DNA of 64,000 nucleotides from Pseudomonadota bacterium (GCA_021847105.1 JAJZUT010000011.1:1-64000), one strand, 5' to 3'. Shown: positions 1-8,847, numbered from the stretch's first letter. The notes: generated by a model not told the origin, from the sequence alone. Translations and numbers: made by a program.

Positions 1-277
1 TCGCCCACGAGGGCTTGTTCGAGATCGTGAACGTGAGCGCCGCCCCACTGGGATCGGTCGTGGTCGGTGTGAACGAATAGGCCTGCTGGGCCTGCAGGCT
101 GGTGATCGGAGTGCCGGAAATCGTCGGCCCTGCCTTGACGAGGGTCGAGGGAGGGCTCGACGCACTCGCAGTTCCACCGCTTACGGAGGAACCACCGCCA
201 CAGCCCGCCAGAGTCATCAGTGCGCAAGCGATCGACAGCGTGAGCGCCAGGCGAAGCGTGGGGAATCGCTTGTTCAT
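1..277 (-). CDS. Secreted lipoprotein with Ig-like (He_PIG-type) repeat, 5' part only
   Basis: The gene runs off the left edge; only the first 92 residues are visible. It begins MNKRFPTLRL, has a hydrophobic signal segment and a lipobox Leu-Ala-Gly-Cys with the acylated Cys at residue 26, followed by a Gly/Ser-rich linker. Residues about 50-92 (GPTISGTPITSLQAQQAYSF, then Thr/Asp/Gly and a SNKPSW stretch) look like the putative Ig domain He_PIG that is repeated in bacterial surface and adhesin-like proteins. The start is supported by GGGAG 9 bases upstream. A cyclic-di-GMP riboswitch-like element lies about 100-200 bases upstream on the same strand, so a role in surface attachment or matrix is an inference from context. 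Full length and domain number are unknown. Confidence 0.8.
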   Translation of the reverse strand, partial: MNKRFPTLRLALTLSIACALMTLAGCGGGSSVSGGTASASSPPSTLVKAGPTISGTPITSLQAQQAYSFTPTTTDPSGAALTFTISNKPSWA

Positions 278-373
278 GCTCGATCACTCCCGGACAGGTG
301 TGCCGTGCGTCATTCGCAGCAGCCCGTTGCGATCTGCTCCTCCAGAGCGACCCCGTCACCGGCAGCGTGACGT

Positions 374-478
374 TTGACGGCGCGATCGGCGCCGTCAACC
401 CCGCTATCAGGGCATTCGGGCCGTTAGACCGGGGGGCAGTGCGTCCGCGCGTTCCAAGGGGTTTGCCCCACGATGAGC
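374..478 (-). promoter_or_regulatory. Cyclic-di-GMP-I (GEMM-I) riboswitch candidate
   Basis: Reading the minus strand from about 478 to 397, the conserved GEMM-I blocks appear in order: GGGGCAAACC (469-460), a GGAA GNRA-type tetraloop (455-452), GGACGCA then GCC (446-435), CCGG..CUAA (about 433-424), and AUAGCGGGGUU (407-397). This order and spacing match the Vibrio Vc2 class as I remember it. Just downstream, UUGACGGCGC (398-389) pairs perfectly with GCGCCGUCAA (383-374) around a CGAUC loop. That hairpin uses the last UU of the aptamer 3' strand, so the two folds should compete. The lipoprotein start codon lies about 100 bases downstream. The hairpin lacks a U-tract, so whether control is transcriptional or translational is unclear. 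The P2 stem is weaker than usual. Confidence 0.8.
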
Positions 479-859
479 ACGCTACGGCATCGAGCGAAAG
501 CCGCAATACGTCGGCATTTACCATCACCCCGGCACACCGATGCGCTCGATCACGTCACAGTCTCGCGGCACACCGCGTCCGTCGCGGCGCTGGTCGTGAC
601 CCTCGGCTTGCTGACAGGCCGCAGACCGAGCCGATGATCCTGTCGTAGAACGCAAGGAACACCCCGACAGCCGGAACGCACCGGCACTGATGCGCCCACG
701 GCCCCCCGAGCTGCCGGGCTCTGCGCGAGGAGCGATTCACCGACCCAAAGCAGCCCCCGCCGCTCGGCGTTGGGATTCGGCTCTCTCACACCGGCGAGCC
801 GCACTATGGGCTGTCCCGGCGCTGGCATTCAAGGCAACGGCGTACCGCGCAGCGTGCCC
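479..859. other. Intergenic stretch without a convincing gene
   Basis: Open frames here are Arg/Pro/Ala-rich and look like GC-driven shadows; none has a good ribosome binding site or a recognisable motif. It should contain the promoter of the riboswitch-lipoprotein unit, reading leftward, and the 3' flank of the NRAMP gene. I cannot assign anything more specific. Confidence 0.4.
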
Positions 860-2488
860 CTAGAGACGCAGCCCAGAGAGCATCGCAATACGCACCAGCA
901 CCAAACCACCGGCGACAACCAGATACGCGCGCAACGCTGTCATCCCGAGCCGCGTCCACAGCGTCATGCGCGCCGGCGCGAGTGTCCCGAGCGGCGGCAT
1001 CCGCCAGCTCTCGTGCACCCCCGGCGCGAACTGCCGTCGAGGGGTGCGCAGCGCGCGCACGAACGGTGGCGCCGCCGCGAGCACGGCGACCGCCGCGCCA
1101 CCGAGGAGCACCATGAGCATCAGGTGCGCACTCAACGCCGGGAAGAGCACCGCCGCGGTGAGGATGATCGACAGGAGCAGCAGCGCGCCGATCACCAGGG
1201 CGGTGAACAGATTCAGCCACGGGCCATTCACCCAGGGCCCCAGCAATTCCTCGTCGTTGCACAGCAACAGTAGAAAGACCGTGGCGCTCGGCAGGAGGAC
1301 CCCGGCGAGGGTCTGCACCGCGTTGGTCAGCAAACCGAGCGGCGTGCCCGGGGTCAGCACCAGCGCGGCGGACAGGCCGATCAGACCCGCATAGATCAGG
1401 TAGAACGCCTTGGCTTCCTTCGGGCGCTGGTGCAAGGAATGGCCGATCGAGAGCACGTCCCCGACCGCGTAGGCCGTCGCGAGCGAGACGGCCATCGCCC
1501 CGATGATGCTCGCGTCGATCAGCGCGACCGCAAAGCACACGCCGGCGGCGCGCCCGACATAATGGCCAATGGCGGCAGCCACGGCGCCGGCGTCCTGAAA
1601 GGCGCCGAATTGCGGGCGGTGGACGAAGGTGGCGGCCGTGAAGCTGATCATCGCCACCGCGCCAATGACCACGAGCGCGATGCCCAGACACAGATCGAAG
1701 CGCTCATAGGAGATGAATCGCGGCGTGATGCGCTTGTCGATCACGTAGCTCTGCTGAAAAAAGAGCTGCCAAGGAGCGACCGTCGTACCGACGATCGCAA
1801 TGATGAGCAACATGATGCTGCCGAGATGCCCCGCCGGCAGGTGCGGCACGAGCAGATCGTGCGCCACTTGCGCCAGGGGCGGATGCACCCAGAGAAAGAC
1901 CGGAATCAGCAGCAGGCTGCCGAGCACGAGCGCCATCGAGATGCGCTCGAAGCGACGAAAGTCCCCGGTACCGGCCGAGGCGATGATCAGCACCGCGGCG
2001 GCGAGCACGCCCAACGGGCGCGATACCCCCAGGTAGCCGAGCGCCAGACTGATGCCGATGAACTCAGTGACGATGGTGAGCGCATTGAGCAGGAACAGGT
2101 CGATGACGCTAAAGGCACCCCAGAAGCGTCCGTAGCGCTTGAAAATCAGCTTTGCGTGTCCGGTACGAGTGACCGCACCGAGCCGCAGCACCATCTCCTG
2201 ATTGACGTACAACACGGGTACCAGCAGCAGCAGCGTCCACAGCAGCGCTGTGCCGTAGTTCTGGCCGGCCTGGGCATAGGTGCCGAACGCCCCGGCATCA
2301 TTGTCGCCCACCATCACTATGAGGCCGGGTCCGAGGATGGCCAGCAACGTGCGCAGGCGCGCCGCCCAGTCGCGTCGCGGGCCGGTGTCGTGTCGGGCGA
2401 TCGTGCCGAATGCGCCGCGGATCTCTCCGACGTGCGCATCGGGGAGCACTGCCTCGCCAGGCGCTGCTTCAAATTCGGAGAAGGACAT
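860..2488 (-). CDS. NRAMP/SLC11-family divalent cation transporter with atypical metal site
   Basis: A 542-residue polytopic membrane protein of the NRAMP fold, expected to import divalent cations in the inner membrane. The first membrane helix reads GPGLIVMVGDNDAGAFGT, so the canonical metal-binding DPGN is D-A-G-A at residues 64-67. In helix 6 the canonical MPHN is A-P-W-Q (residues 238-241). Loss of the helix-1 Asn and the helix-6 Met argues against a classical MntH manganese importer and fits NRAMP-related magnesium transporters or another divergent branch. It is longer than MntH (about 410), with an N-terminal cytoplasmic extension of about 45 residues and extra C-terminal helices. The start is supported by GAGGA 7 bases upstream. 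It stands alone behind a leader of about 360 bases. Family is certain, substrate is not. Confidence 0.9.
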   Translation of the reverse strand: MSFSEFEAAPGEAVLPDAHVGEIRGAFGTIARHDTGPRRDWAARLRTLLAILGPGLIVMVGDNDAGAFGTYAQAGQNYGTALLWTLLLLVPVLYVNQEMVLRLGAVTRTGHAKLIFKRYGRFWGAFSVIDLFLLNALTIVTEFIGISLALGYLGVSRPLGVLAAAVLIIASAGTGDFRRFERISMALVLGSLLLIPVFLWVHPPLAQVAHDLLVPHLPAGHLGSIMLLIIAIVGTTVAPWQLFFQQSYVIDKRITPRFISYERFDLCLGIALVVIGAVAMISFTAATFVHRPQFGAFQDAGAVAAAIGHYVGRAAGVCFAVALIDASIIGAMAVSLATAYAVGDVLSIGHSLHQRPKEAKAFYLIYAGLIGLSAALVLTPGTPLGLLTNAVQTLAGVLLPSATVFLLLLCNDEELLGPWVNGPWLNLFTALVIGALLLLSIILTAAVLFPALSAHLMLMVLLGGAAVAVLAAAPPFVRALRTPRRQFAPGVHESWRMPPLGTLAPARMTLWTRLGMTALRAYLVVAGGLVLVRIAMLSGLRL

Positions 2489-2847
2489 GGGTCATTCCTC
2501 GCATCACGTTGACCGGCGGGGCCACTGGGTGGCCTCGCCTGCTCGAGTACGCTTCTGGAGGATGCGCGCGATCGGCTTCGCCGATCGGCAAGCGGCAGAT
2601 CTGCCGCACTGCGCACCGTCCCGCTGCAGATGGCGGGACGGTCGCGGGAGGATCCGGATGATCCCGGGCCCGGGAGACGTTCCGCCGGTCAGTCGGCGAT
2701 GAAGCGGCTACTGGGGCCAGGGTCCATAGAATTTCCGGGTAGTTGCGTTGGCGCGCATCTTAGGCTCGCGCGGGCACAAGTCAAGCGGTCGGAGCGGAGA
2801 TTTTGCTCCGGAACCGCAGTGTTGGTTCCTGCCCGGTGGGCCGCGTC
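2489..2847 (-). promoter_or_regulatory. Structured leader/intergenic region upstream of the NRAMP gene
   Basis: About 360 bases without a credible gene. Three perfect inverted repeats lie in a row: 2569-2587 (8-bp arms, TTC loop), 2592-2607 (16-base self-complementary element with an AGATCT centre) and 2616-2641 (9-bp arms CCGTCCCGC/GCGGGACGG, 8-base loop). A fourth self-complementary GC block is at 2662-2675. Being in the leader of a metal transporter they could be regulatory, but they do not match the yybP-ykoY manganese or M-box magnesium consensus as far as I can see by eye. Confidence 0.4.
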
Positions 2848-4218
2848 TCAGCCGGTTGCCGCCCCGAGCGCCGCACCCGTGAGCGCCGCAGCGCGCTGCG
2901 GATCGTAGAGTTTCGAGTCGACCTTCAGATACGCGACCCCGTCCTCGGTCACGACCACCGCCTCGGCCACTCCGGGCAGTGCCCGCAGCGCCGCCGCCAG
3001 CTGCACCGGATCGGTCGTACCGGCCCCGAGGCGCACCACGCGCGAGGCGAAATAGCTCGGCGTGCGCATCGTCGCCGCGAGCAGCAGCCACAGCAGCGCG
3101 AGGGCACCCGCGAACTCGAACACCGCGCCGATGCCCGCGTGCTGATGGATCCATCCCCCGGCCAGGCCGCCAACGAAGATGCCGAGGAACTGCGAGCTCG
3201 AATACACCCCGGTGGCCGTGCCCGTGGCGCCGGGCGGAGCCGTCTTGGTCACGAGCGAAGGCAGACTCGCCTCCATGATATTGAAGCCGGCGAAGAACAC
3301 CGCGAGCGCCGCGAGCAGCACGAAGCGGTTCGCGCCACCAAAGGCGAGCATGAACTGACTGACCGCCAGTGCGGCGACCGCGGCGACCAGCACGCCCTTC
3401 AGGCGGCGCTTGCGTTCCCCGACGATGATGGCCGGCACCATCACCACCACGGAGAACAGCAGAATCGGCAGATACACCAGCCACTCCTCCCGGCTCTTCA
3501 CGCCGAGTGTCGCGGCGAACAGTGCCGGCACCGCCAGGAAACTCGCCGTCAGCATCGCATGCAGCGCAAAGATCCCGAAATCAAGCCGCAGCAGTTCGCG
3601 ATTGCGCAGCGCCGAGCCGATGAGCGCAGGCACGGGTTCGGCCTCGCGGTGCACCCGCGTGCGCCGCGGCGTCGGCACCACGAACAGCGTAATAGCGATC
3701 CCGACCAGCGCCAGCGCGCTCATCAGCCAGAATATGCCGGAAATGCCGATCCAAGCAGCCACCAGCGGCCCGGCGACGATGGCCACGAGAAAGGACATCC
3801 CAATGGTCATACCGACGAGCGCCATGGCCTTGGTGCGATGCTCCTCGGCCGTCAGATCAGCCACCAGCGCGAGGATCACCGAACCGACTGCCCCGGCACC
3901 CTGCAGCGCGCGCCCGCCAATCATCGTACCAATCGAGTGTGCGCTCGCCGCCCAGGCACTACCGAGTCCGAACAGAATCAGGCCGGCAACCACCATCGGT
4001 TTGCGGCCGAGCCGATCGGAGAGCAGCCCGAAGGGCATTTGCAGCAGGCCCTGCGTGAGTCCGTAAATGCCCAGCGCGAGTCCGATGGTGTAGGGAGTGG
4101 CGCCGCGCAGGCCTTGCGCGGCGAGCGCAAAGACCGGATAAATCATGAACAGGCCCAGCATGCGGACCGAAAAAACTGCGGCGAGGGACACCGCGGCGCG
4201 CAACTCTTGCTTGGGCAT
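2848..4218 (-). CDS. yajR: MFS transporter of the YajR type with C-terminal YAM domain
   Basis: A 456-residue major facilitator superfamily drug/proton antiporter, close to the 454 residues of E. coli YajR. About twelve hydrophobic segments span residues 10-385. MFS motif A is present between helices 2 and 3 as GLLSDRLGRKP (about residues 64-74). After the last helix a soluble tail (about residues 390-456, containing DPVQLAAALRALPGVAEAVV and TEDGVAYLKVDSKLYD) forms the ferredoxin-like YAM domain that distinguishes YajR from plain MFS pumps. Substrate is unknown in the family. It is divergently oriented to the DUF190 gene, and the upstream SD is weak (GGAG about 12 bases before ATG). Confidence 0.9.
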   Translation of the reverse strand: MPKQELRAAVSLAAVFSVRMLGLFMIYPVFALAAQGLRGATPYTIGLALGIYGLTQGLLQMPFGLLSDRLGRKPMVVAGLILFGLGSAWAASAHSIGTMIGGRALQGAGAVGSVILALVADLTAEEHRTKAMALVGMTIGMSFLVAIVAGPLVAAWIGISGIFWLMSALALVGIAITLFVVPTPRRTRVHREAEPVPALIGSALRNRELLRLDFGIFALHAMLTASFLAVPALFAATLGVKSREEWLVYLPILLFSVVVMVPAIIVGERKRRLKGVLVAAVAALAVSQFMLAFGGANRFVLLAALAVFFAGFNIMEASLPSLVTKTAPPGATGTATGVYSSSQFLGIFVGGLAGGWIHQHAGIGAVFEFAGALALLWLLLAATMRTPSYFASRVVRLGAGTTDPVQLAAALRALPGVAEAVVVTEDGVAYLKVDSKLYDPQRAAALTGAALGAATG

Positions 4219-4383
4219 CAGTACATCAGACTCCGGTGATATGCCATCGCGGGCAGCTTTTTAGCTTACTTCGAATAGCCCCCTCGCGCTACCCAACGTT
4301 TTCCCGGCCGTGGAATTGAACCGGGCGTGAGGCGCGCTTAGACTCACCCCTACCAGCGCCTCGACAACACTCCAAGGTCGCTC

Positions 4384-4737
4384 ATGCAGGGATCACTGTT
4401 CCGCTTCTACGTGCACGAGAATCAACGCCACCACGGCAGATTGGTGTGGGAGTGGCTGCTCGAGCAGGGCAATCACCTCGGCATCCGCGGCGGCTCGGCA
4501 TTCAAGGCGATGGCCGGCTTCGGCCGCCATCACACCCTGCACGAGGCGCGCTTCTTCGAGCTCGCCGGCACGCTCACCGTCGAGGTGGAGTTCATCGCCT
4601 CGCCTGAGGAGGCACAAAAACTGCTGGATCTGCTGCATCGCGAGCAGGTCCGTCTGTTTTACGCCTACACGCCCGCGCAATTCGGGGTCATCAATCCCGA
4701 CGCAACAGACCCGCCTGTGCTCGCTCAGGATCCCTGA
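4384..4737 (+). CDS. DUF190 (PII-like fold) protein
   Basis: A 117-residue cytoplasmic protein matching DUF190: the N-terminal YVHENQRHHGRLVWEWLLEQ and central RGGSAFKAMAGFGRHHTLHE segments are the family signature. DUF190 proteins have a PII-like ferredoxin fold and are often encoded beside the fluoride channel CrcB; no crcB gene is seen here. AAGG lies 6 bases before the start codon. The gene has its own promoter region (about 165 bases) shared divergently with yajR. Its biochemical role is unknown. Confidence 0.85.
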   Translation: MQGSLFRFYVHENQRHHGRLVWEWLLEQGNHLGIRGGSAFKAMAGFGRHHTLHEARFFELAGTLTVEVEFIASPEEAQKLLDLLHREQVRLFYAYTPAQFGVINPDATDPPVLAQDP

Positions 4738-4946
4738 GCACCGCCCCCGCTTGAGGCACGCTGCTCGCCGCGACACGCGGACCGGACAGAGCGGCCCGGA
4801 TCGCTCACCCCATCGATACCGCAAGAAGCCGCGGTGCACCGGCACAGCTCGCGCGCCACGGGTGAGGGAAGCCCTGCCGCCACGACCGCGTCTGCCGGAA
4901 GTCGCAGGCGCAGAAGAATGCGCGCCTTGTTGTCATACATAAGGAG

Positions 4947-4978
4947 CGGCCGGCGCCTCGCATGCGAGGCGCCGGCCG
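4947..4978. terminator. Perfect 14-bp GC hairpin between convergent genes
   Basis: CGGCCGGCGCCTCG and its exact complement flank a CATG loop. It lies between the 3' ends of the DUF190 gene (+) and the Asp-box propeller gene (-). There is no U-tract on either strand, so it is a terminator-like or 3'-end-stabilising structure rather than a textbook intrinsic terminator. Confidence 0.6.
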
Positions 4979-5015
4979 AAGAGCGCTGGCCGAGTTCGGC
5001 GGGCTTGCCGCCCGC

Positions 5016-8000
5016 TCAGGGCGCGAGTGGCGTCCCGCCGACCACCCCGGAGAGTCCTGCGCTGCGCATCGTTTGATTGAACGCGGCGACAGATGTGCTC
5101 AGGAACCCGTTGTAGGCGGCCAAGGCACTGCGATATTGCGTATCGTAGTGGGCCTTCTCGCGTAGCGTCGCCGCATCGACCGGCTCATCTGAGCCCCACA
5201 GCAGCCCCACAAGTGCGAGCAGCTTCTCGTGGATACCGTCCGGCACCCACAGCGTCGACTCCGATGAACCGGCATTGCTGGTGAGGCGCAACACGATGGT
5301 CTGACGGGCCCGCTCGAGCCGCCTGATTGCCGCGTCGGCGGCACCTTGATCGGCCAGGCCGCGGACCGCCATGCGCAGACTCTTCAGCTGCCCCGCCAAT
5401 GTGTCGAGCCGGTTCAGGGCCACATCGATCTGCGATACCTCGTGCAGCACTGCGGCCGTGACCGCATAACGCTCGCGGATCCCGTCGAGCGTACCCTGCG
5501 AAGCCGGATCGTTCAGCACGGTAAAGGTCTGCGCAGCACGCGCAGCACCGATTTTCAGCGTGGCGGTATAGGTACCGGGCGGCAACAGCGCACCGTTATG
5601 TGGACCGCGGTTGAATCGCGGCGCAGACTCCCAGCGCACCGGTCCCTGGGCGCGAAGATTCCAGTAGATACGGTGCAATCCCGCCGCACCGCTCACCCAG
5701 GGCACCTCGCCGCGGTGCACAACCGCCGCGGCGGCCGTCCGTGGCGTCATGCCCGCCGCGTTGCCTTTGTGCAGCCCCCGGTAGGTGCGAACCACCTCGC
5801 CGTGCGAATTCGTAATGATCAGTTCACCCGGCTGGCGCACCGAGCGGGCGAGGTAATAGCTGAACGCGGCGCCATAATGGGGATTTTGACCGTAGAAGGC
5901 GGCATCGCCCATCCACTCGGTCTGCGAAAAAGGCCAGTAACGCACCGCCTGCTCAGGCTTGAACAGCGTGAGTGCACGGTGCGCGACGCTCGGGCTCCAC
6001 TGCTCGAACGGCGTCAGGTCATCAAGGATCCACAGCCCCCTGCCGTGCGTGGCGACCACCAGAGAATTGGTGCGCCGCTGCCACGCCAGATCGTATACGG
6101 CGGCATCGGGCAGTCCCAACCCGAACTTGTACCATTTGCGACCCGCGTTCCAGGAGACATACAGGCCATTTTCGAGACCGGCATAGTAGAGGTTCGGATT
6201 GTGCGGGTCGCGCCGCACAACGTGCGCATACACGTTGGCCGGCAGATTGCCGCTGATCGAGCGCCAGTGCGCACCATAATCGTCGGTACTGAACAGGTAC
6301 GGGCGGAAATCACCGCTGAAGTGACGATCGACCGCAATCAGCGCACGCCCCGGGTCGCTCCGGGAGACGTCAATTGATTCGACGCGACCCCAGGCCGGCA
6401 GATGCGCAATGTTGGCCGTCACGTTGCGCCAGTGCCGCCCGCCATCCCGGGTCAGCTGCACCAGTCCGTCGTCGGTGCCGACCCAGATGACCTGCGGGTC
6501 CGATCGAGCCGGGGCGATGGTGAGAATCGCATCGTAGTACTCGGCGCCCGAATTGTCCTCGATGACCGGTCCGCCCGAGGGTCCTTGTTTGGCCTTGTCG
6601 TTGCGCGTCAGATCGGGGCTGATCACCCGCCAGGTGCGTCCGCGGTTGCTGCTGCGAAAGAGCACGTTGCCGCCTGCATAGAGCATCTTGGGATTGGCCG
6701 GTGAGACCGCAAAGGCCGCCTCCCACGCGAATCGATATCGTGCCCCGTCCGCACCCCTGCCATTGTCATCGCGCGGATACGGCTCGATGTCGTGCAACTG
6801 CTCCTGCGAGCGGTCGTACACGAAGTACGCGCCATTCTGCCCCTCGTTGTAGATCAGATTGGGATTGTCGCGCGCCGGGATCCCATAGATACCGTCATCG
6901 CCGTTAAAACCATACCAACCTCGGCTCGAGATGCCGCGCGGATCCTTGCTCGCTGCAGGTCCGCACCAGGAATTGTTGTCCTGCAGCCCACCGCAGACCT
7001 GATAGAACAGTCCGCCGCCGACCGCCACGTGGTAGAACTGGCCAATCGCGAGATTGTGGATGAACGCCCAGTGCTTGCCATTATCCAGCGACAGCGCCAC
7101 ACCACCATCGTTGCCCTCGATAATTCGGCCGCTGCCGGTCGGATCAATCCAGATCGCATGATTGTCGACATGAATCGAGCGGGCAATCCGCTTCCACGTG
7201 CGACCGCCGTCCGCGGAGGCCAGCAGGCGCATCGAGAGCGCGAACAGGTGCGCGGGGTTCTTCGGATCGACCGCAATGTGCGAGAAATAAAACGGTCGGG
7301 CGTCGATCGACTGATCCTTGCTGACCAGACTCCAGTTGCCTCCTGCGTCATCAGAGCGCCACAGCACGCCCCGCCGCGAGCCGATTACGGCATACACCAC
7401 ATTGGGCGCGCTCGGCGCAACCGCCAGCCCGATCCGCCCCACCGCCCCGGCCGGCAACCCGTGCCCCCTGAGACGCTGCCAACTCACCCCGCCATCTAAC
7501 GACTTGTAAATGGCGTCTTCGGGCCCCCCGGCGGAATAATGCCAGGGCTCGCGCCGGAACCGATAGGTCGCCGCATACACGATGTTGGGGTTTTGCGGAT
7601 CCATGGCCATGTCCGAGATGCCTACGTCGGGCCCGACGTAAAGCACTCGCTGCCAGCTCGCCCCACCGTTGGTGGTGCGGTACACCCCGCGCGCCGTACT
7701 GTCCCGCCACGGATTGCCCATCGCCCCGACGAGCACCGTGTCGGGATGGTCGGGATCAACCAGGATGCGCGAGATCTGCATCGTGGCATCAAGGCCGACG
7801 TGACGCCAGTGCGCACCTGCATCGCTCGATACGTACACACCGTCTCCGTAGGAGACGTCATTGCGGATATTCGCCTCGCCCGTGCCAACCCACACGACCG
7901 ACGGATTGCGTGGATCGATCGCGAGTGCACCAATCGATGCAACCGCACGATGCTGAAAAAGCGCCTTCCAGGTCATGCCGCCGTCCTCGGTGCGGAACAC

Positions 8001-8246
8001 GCCCCCGTCCGCGCCGCCGACGTAGTAGACCTGAGGACGACCCGGCACCCCCGCCACGGCGGTCACCCGGCCGCCGGAGAGCCCCGGTCCGATTTGGCGG
8101 AAATGGAGCGCGTTGTTCACTGGCATCGGCAGCAGCGATCGGCCGGCGGAATTCTCCTGTTGGGGAGCAGCGGGCGATGCCAACGCAAGCGGGCTGGAGA
8201 GCAGCGCAAAGGCGGTCGCGGCCGCCATCAACCTTACGACTTTCAT
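5016..8246 (-). CDS. Exported sortilin/VPS10-like Asp-box beta-propeller protein
   Basis: A 1076-residue protein. I chose the internal Met at 8246 because it begins a clear signal peptide (MKVVRLMAAATAFALLSS.., cleavage likely after PLALASPA) and has GAGGG 6 bases upstream; the frame is open further but without export features. At least eleven BNR/Asp-box motifs of the form S-x-D-x-G-x-x-W are spread over about residues 75-740 (for example RTEDGGMTW, SSDAGAHW, SLDGGVSW, SADGGRTW, STDDYGAHW), giving one or two beta-propellers like the sortilin N-domain and bacterial glycosidase-like proteins. After the propellers come an immunoglobulin-like segment (PPGTYTATLKIG, a FlgD-like pattern) and a helical tail. 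No catalytic residues of a sialidase are recognisable, so an enzyme activity is not claimed. It probably acts in the periplasm or outside the cell. Confidence 0.85.
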   Translation of the reverse strand: MKVVRLMAAATAFALLSSPLALASPAAPQQENSAGRSLLPMPVNNALHFRQIGPGLSGGRVTAVAGVPGRPQVYYVGGADGGVFRTEDGGMTWKALFQHRAVASIGALAIDPRNPSVVWVGTGEANIRNDVSYGDGVYVSSDAGAHWRHVGLDATMQISRILVDPDHPDTVLVGAMGNPWRDSTARGVYRTTNGGASWQRVLYVGPDVGISDMAMDPQNPNIVYAATYRFRREPWHYSAGGPEDAIYKSLDGGVSWQRLRGHGLPAGAVGRIGLAVAPSAPNVVYAVIGSRRGVLWRSDDAGGNWSLVSKDQSIDARPFYFSHIAVDPKNPAHLFALSMRLLASADGGRTWKRIARSIHVDNHAIWIDPTGSGRIIEGNDGGVALSLDNGKHWAFIHNLAIGQFYHVAVGGGLFYQVCGGLQDNNSWCGPAASKDPRGISSRGWYGFNGDDGIYGIPARDNPNLIYNEGQNGAYFVYDRSQEQLHDIEPYPRDDNGRGADGARYRFAWEAAFAVSPANPKMLYAGGNVLFRSSNRGRTWRVISPDLTRNDKAKQGPSGGPVIEDNSGAEYYDAILTIAPARSDPQVIWVGTDDGLVQLTRDGGRHWRNVTANIAHLPAWGRVESIDVSRSDPGRALIAVDRHFSGDFRPYLFSTDDYGAHWRSISGNLPANVYAHVVRRDPHNPNLYYAGLENGLYVSWNAGRKWYKFGLGLPDAAVYDLAWQRRTNSLVVATHGRGLWILDDLTPFEQWSPSVAHRALTLFKPEQAVRYWPFSQTEWMGDAAFYGQNPHYGAAFSYYLARSVRQPGELIITNSHGEVVRTYRGLHKGNAAGMTPRTAAAAVVHRGEVPWVSGAAGLHRIYWNLRAQGPVRWESAPRFNRGPHNGALLPPGTYTATLKIGAARAAQTFTVLNDPASQGTLDGIRERYAVTAAVLHEVSQIDVALNRLDTLAGQLKSLRMAVRGLADQGAADAAIRRLERARQTIVLRLTSNAGSSESTLWVPDGIHEKLLALVGLLWGSDEPVDAATLREKAHYDTQYRSALAAYNGFLSTSVAAFNQTMRSAGLSGVVGGTPLAP

Positions 8247-8400
8247 AGGGCACCCTCGCTTGCGCGCCCCGCGGCAGAGCGGACCGCTCCGGCGCGCCCA
8301 AAGGCGCAAAGCGCACGACTCTACCGGAGCGACACCGCCTCCGCCAGCACGCCAAGACGCTCCGATCGCATCCGTGCGCCGTTTCGTCGCAGCGCTGCAC

Positions 8401-8710
8401 TCAGCACAGGCCGCTTGCCGCGTGCTCCACCATGTAAAGCCCCTCGGCAGCAACCAATGCGCCGGACAGTAACGTCAGCGCACGTCGGCGCGTAGCCAGC
8501 TTGCGCGCTCGCCTAGCTGACCGCGGTAGTGGCCGCGATGGCAACGACCGAGACCAGCGAGGACTCCCCCGCGTTCAGCAGCGGCATCCCGGTGGTGAAC
8601 ATCAGGGCCGGCAGGCTCAAGAATCCGCCGCCGACACCGACCAGCCCGGCGAGTACCGCAAACAGAGCAAGCGACAGCGTCAAGTCCTTCTCTCGCGTGC
8701 GGCGCACCAA
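8401..8710 (-). pseudogene. Remnant of a TauE/SafE (TSUP) sulfite/organosulfur exporter
   Basis: The minus strand encodes a TauE-like half-repeat (LAGLVGVGGGFLSLPALMF, then AGESSLVSVVAIAATTA) that stops at about 8513. In another frame, up to the stop at 8401-8403, the text continues KLATRRALTLLSGALVAAEGLYMVEH, which resembles the end of a TauE second repeat. An intact TauE has about 250 residues, so the 5' half and the middle loop are missing and the frame is broken. It may be a relic of the sulfur-related gene set that persists 2 kb to the right. Confidence 0.65.
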
Positions 8711-8847
8711 TGTGCCGCAAGGATCCTGCTATAGTGTTGCACAGTCAAAGAGTGCACCCGCCTCCGTATGGCATCGGCACGAACCGCGGCACAACGAGCG
8801 CGCCAACAGACGGCTCTCTCCGCACACGGCACGTGGAGCGGCAGGCG

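Noticed and set aside
298..648. Plus-strand open frame of 116 codons
   Set aside because: Arg/Ala/Pro-rich composition with no motif or SD, and it lies antisense to the riboswitch signature.
2489..2847. yybP-ykoY manganese or M-box magnesium riboswitch upstream of the NRAMP gene
   Set aside because: The hairpins are there, but the conserved loop sequences of those classes are not.
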